This document shows positions 4,383-5,333 of a stretch of DNA of 5,333 nucleotides, one piece after another (the first letter of the stretch is position 1; every line of letters begins with the position of its first letter). The position numbers and the translations under genes are program-made. The stretch is from assembly GCA_964604565.1 (NCBI GenBank), contig CAZRZN010000277.1, positions 1 to 5,333 on the forward strand, given 5' to 3'. This stretch comes from CAZRZN01 sp964604565 (lineage in GTDB: Bacteria; Pseudomonadota; Alphaproteobacteria; Rhodobacterales; Rhodobacteraceae). Under the pieces are notes generated by a model that did not search any database, was not told the DNA's origin, and saw only the letters and a list, made by a program, of their open reading frames with translations.

Positions 4383-5333
4383 CGACGCGACGGTGCTCCC
4401 CGTTTCTTGCGGCCTTTACCACCCTTGCCGCGCAGTTGCGACTTCTGGATGAGACCTTCGTACTGATGGGCCAGAAGATGGCTCTGGACCTGCTGGATCG
4501 TGTCCATCGTCACGCTGACGACAATCAGGACCGATGTGCCGCCAAAGTAGAACGGGATGGCATATTGCGTGCGCAGGATTTCCGGCAGGAGGCAGACCGC
4601 CGTCAGATAGGCGGAGCCGAGCACAAGGACGCGGTTGACCACATATTCAAGATATTCCGAGGTCTTCTTGCCCGGGCGGATGCCGGGGACAAAGCCGTTC
4701 TGGTTCTTGAGGTTGTCGGCAACGTCATCCGGTTTGAACGACACGTTGAACGTGTAGAAATAGGCGAAGAAGACGATCATCGAGCCGAAGAACAACAGAT
4801 ACAGCGGTTGCCCGGGACCGAAGTATGCCAGAACGGTCGACATGATCGGCCCGCTGTCGCCCGCGCCCGAAAAGGTCGAGATCGTGACCGGAAGGAGCAG
4901 CAGCGAGGAGGCGAAGATCGCCGGGATCACGCCGGCCGGGTTCACCTTGACCGGGAGGTGCGATTGCTGCGCCTCTGTCATCTTCATCCCGACCTGACGG
5001 CGCGGGTATTGAATGGTGATCTTTCGCAGCGCCCGTTCCATGAAGACGACGAAGGTGATCACACCCACCACCATGAGGATCACGCCGATGATGACCGCGG
5101 GGCTGATCGCGCCGGACACGCCCGACGAAAAGAACTGTGCGAGGGCCGCGGGAACCTCGGCGATGATGCCGACGAAGATGATCAGCGAGATGCCGTTGCC
5201 GATGCCGCGCGCGGTGATCTGCTCACCCAGCCACATCAGGAACATGGTGCCGCCGACCAGCGTGATCATGCAGCTTGCGATAAAGAAGAAGCCCGGATCA
5301 GACGCAAGCCCGCCCGATTGCAGCGAGGCCGCG
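4379..5333 (-). CDS. secY: Preprotein translocase subunit SecY, C-terminal two-thirds
   Basis: SecY is the channel-forming subunit of the SecYEG translocon in the inner membrane. The window holds the last 317 residues of an expected total near 450. The frame stays open to the right edge, where it reads LQSGGLASDPGFFF, so the ATG at 5269 is internal and not the start. About seven hydrophobic segments correspond to TM4-TM10, beginning with MITLVGGTMFLMWLGEQIT and then GIGNGISLIIFVGI. The cytosolic loop with FVPGIRPGKKTSEYL (fragment residues about 214-227) includes the arginine equivalent to E. coli R357, needed for SecA-driven transport. HLLAHQYEGLIQKSQL at about 285-300 is the usual end motif. 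It is followed by a very basic tail (GKGGKGRKKR) somewhat longer than in E. coli. It is the spc-operon tail and overlaps adk by 4 nt. Confidence 0.99.
   Translation of the reverse strand, partial: AASLQSGGLASDPGFFFIASCMITLVGGTMFLMWLGEQITARGIGNGISLIIFVGIIAEVPAALAQFFSSGVSGAISPAVIIGVILMVVGVITFVVFMERALRKITIQYPRRQVGMKMTEAQQSHLPVKVNPAGVIPAIFASSLLLLPVTISTFSGAGDSGPIMSTVLAYFGPGQPLYLLFFGSMIVFFAYFYTFNVSFKPDDVADNLKNQNGFVPGIRPGKKTSEYLEYVVNRVLVLGSAYLTAVCLLPEILRTQYAIPFYFGGTSVLIVVSVTMDTIQQVQSHLLAHQYEGLIQKSQLRGKGGKGRKKRGAPSRR

Noticed and set aside
3693..4466. Plus-strand open frame of 257 codons opposite adk
   Set aside because: It is an antisense shadow of adk. It also begins inside the BLUF gene's 3' end and the shared hairpin.

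Overview
The window looks like a chromosomal ribosomal-protein region from an alphaproteobacterium, most likely a marine Rhodobacterales (Roseobacter-group) species. Three points suggest this: coding sequence with strong G/C preference at third codon positions, the protein sequences of SecY, S11, S13, RpoA and L17, and an alpha operon without rpsD (E. coli has rpsD between rpsK and rpoA). The taxon is inferred from the sequences by eye and was not searched.

Most of the window is one block read right to left on the minus strand. It holds the tail of the spc operon, secY (5' end off the right edge) and adk, joined by a 4-nt ATGA overlap. The alpha operon follows: rpsM (S13), rpsK (S11), rpoA (RNA polymerase alpha) and rplQ (L17), ending in an intrinsic terminator at 476-505. 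rpsM and rpsK are almost touching. By contrast, the rpsK-rpoA (116 bp) and rpoA-rplQ (177 bp) gaps are long and carry strong stem-loops, which pair fully only as minus-strand RNA. The rpoA-rplQ spacer also has a tandem array with an exact 11-bp period.

The block is interrupted between adk and rpsM by a gene on the opposite strand. It is a 131-residue, single-domain BLUF (blue-light, FAD-binding) photoreceptor, 3317-3712. It is convergent with adk and divergent from rpsM. A 279-bp non-coding spacer lies between the BLUF gene and rpsM and probably holds the start signals for both. The rpsM start is best placed at a TTG codon, which gives the standard 122-residue S13.

At the left edge is the 3' part of a PaiB-like FMN-binding regulator gene on the plus strand, convergent with rplQ.

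The ribosomal and polymerase genes form the growth core: translation, transcription, secretion and adenylate balance. The BLUF gene is the accessory element and the most interesting item. I see no mobile element, CRISPR array, tRNA or rRNA. I do not see a clearly new multi-gene system here.
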